This document shows positions 5,078 to 5,531 of a stretch of DNA of 5,531 nt, one piece after another. This DNA is from Treponema sp. (GTDB lineage: Bacteria > Spirochaetota > Spirochaetia > Treponematales > Breznakiellaceae). The position numbers and the translations under genes were made by a program. The number at the start of each line of letters is the position of its first letter. The first letter of the stretch is position 1. The notes under the pieces were generated by a model. It was not told the DNA's origin, did no database searches, and was given only the letters and a program-made list of their open reading frames with translations. The DNA is taken from positions 1 to 5,531 of the forward strand of contig JAISPY010000021.1 in the NCBI GenBank assembly GCA_031274565.1. The letters run 5' to 3'.

Positions 5078-5531
5078 TTATTCTTGTTCAGCCATGAGCC
5101 GCTCTTTCAGCGATTCTAAGGAGTACCCCTGATTTATAAGCTCAAGGACTTCCCGGGCTTTTTGCTGCGCTCCCCGCTTTTGACCACGTTTTTCACGTTC
5201 CGCAGCCCGCTGTTCACGCTCTTCTAACCACTTGCGTACAATACTCGATTCCATAAGTACCGTCTCTAAACTCAAACTCTCTTCAGACATCTCTAACACC
5301 TCCTGAAATGCTCCCACATTCGCCCGCATCAGCGCATCAAAATACGCTCCTAACGATACCTGCTTCCCTACTATTCCCCCTACTCTCAATATACGCTTCA
5401 CTTCCCGCGTTTCCAAGTCCCGCCCCAGATGCCGCAGCCACTGATTATCCTTCACCGACAACCGCTTCGTTACTATAATTTGCATCGGTAGATTCCCTCC
5501 CCGTACCACGTATATCCCCTTCTCCTCCTCC
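5078..5531 (-). CDS. Rpn-family (PD-(D/E)XK, transposase_31-like) protein, C-terminal part
   Basis: The frame is open to the right edge, so the N-terminus is missing. The 150 visible residues begin EEEKGIYVV, and the stop is TAA at 5080-5078. The stretch LPMQIIVTKRLSVKDNQWLRHL is the block that in spirochaete Rpn-family proteins follows the nuclease core (compare the usual pattern LP-Q-IIV-EL-N-WLR-L). The tail WLEEREQRAAEREKRGQKRG followed by KAREVLELINQGYSLESLKERL is the charged helical end common to Rpn/YhgA-like proteins. By family knowledge these carry a PD-(D/E)XK nuclease domain and some promote RecA-independent recombination. The catalytic residues would lie outside the window, so activity cannot be judged. 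A GTG at 5509-5507 could be taken as a start, but the similarity continues upstream of it. Codon use (AGA, ATA, GTA, GGG, TTA) differs from secA (CGG, ATC, CTG), which suggests foreign origin. The gene converges on the beta-barrel gene. Confidence 0.65.
   Translation of the reverse strand, partial: EEEKGIYVVRGGNLPMQIIVTKRLSVKDNQWLRHLGRDLETREVKRILRVGGIVGKQVSLGAYFDALMRANVGAFQEVLEMSEESLSLETVLMESSIVRKWLEEREQRAAEREKRGQKRGAQQKAREVLELINQGYSLESLKERLMAEQE

Overview
The window looks like spirochaete DNA, most likely from a Treponema of the termite-gut type. This is an inference. It rests on an ISNCY/IS1202-type transposase, a spirochaete-style Rpn-family protein tail, and a SecA and outer-membrane beta-barrel protein that read like treponemal homologues. 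No species can be fixed from the sequence alone.

Layout. Positions 1-472 are the right-hand end of an insertion sequence: the C-terminal 145 residues of a DDE transposase and a terminal repeat ending in TTGACA. Only 50 bp later a complete secA (523-3306, 927 aa) begins. A 371-bp non-coding stretch follows (3307-3677). It holds three A-tracts at helical spacing, a strong sigma70-type promoter (TTGACA, 17 bp, TATAGA) and a roughly 230-nt leader rich in complementary segments. The leader precedes a 420-aa signal-peptide-bearing beta-barrel protein (3678-4940), closed by a strong intrinsic terminator (4964-4999). A convergent gene enters from the right edge on the minus strand (5078-5531). It is the C-terminal half of an Rpn-family (PD-(D/E)XK, transposase_31-like) protein with different codon use and strong strand skew.

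How the parts relate. SecA is the cytoplasmic ATPase of the Sec translocase, and the beta-barrel protein has a Sec signal peptide, so it is a plausible SecA client. The two genes do not look like a tight operon, because the second has its own promoter. Mobile-element DNA flanks this housekeeping pair on both sides, and the left element sits where the native secA promoter would be expected.

The most interesting part is the leader at 3447-3677. One 5' segment (3466-3475) can pair with a nearby strand (3508-3516) or with a distal strand lying directly before a T6 run (3593-3600). Further down, a CCCTCC element can pair with an upstream GGAGGG or with the ribosome-binding site. This resembles a riboswitch or attenuator expression platform, or a small RNA with its own terminator. 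I recognise no known riboswitch or RNA family in it, and the claim rests on hand pairing only.
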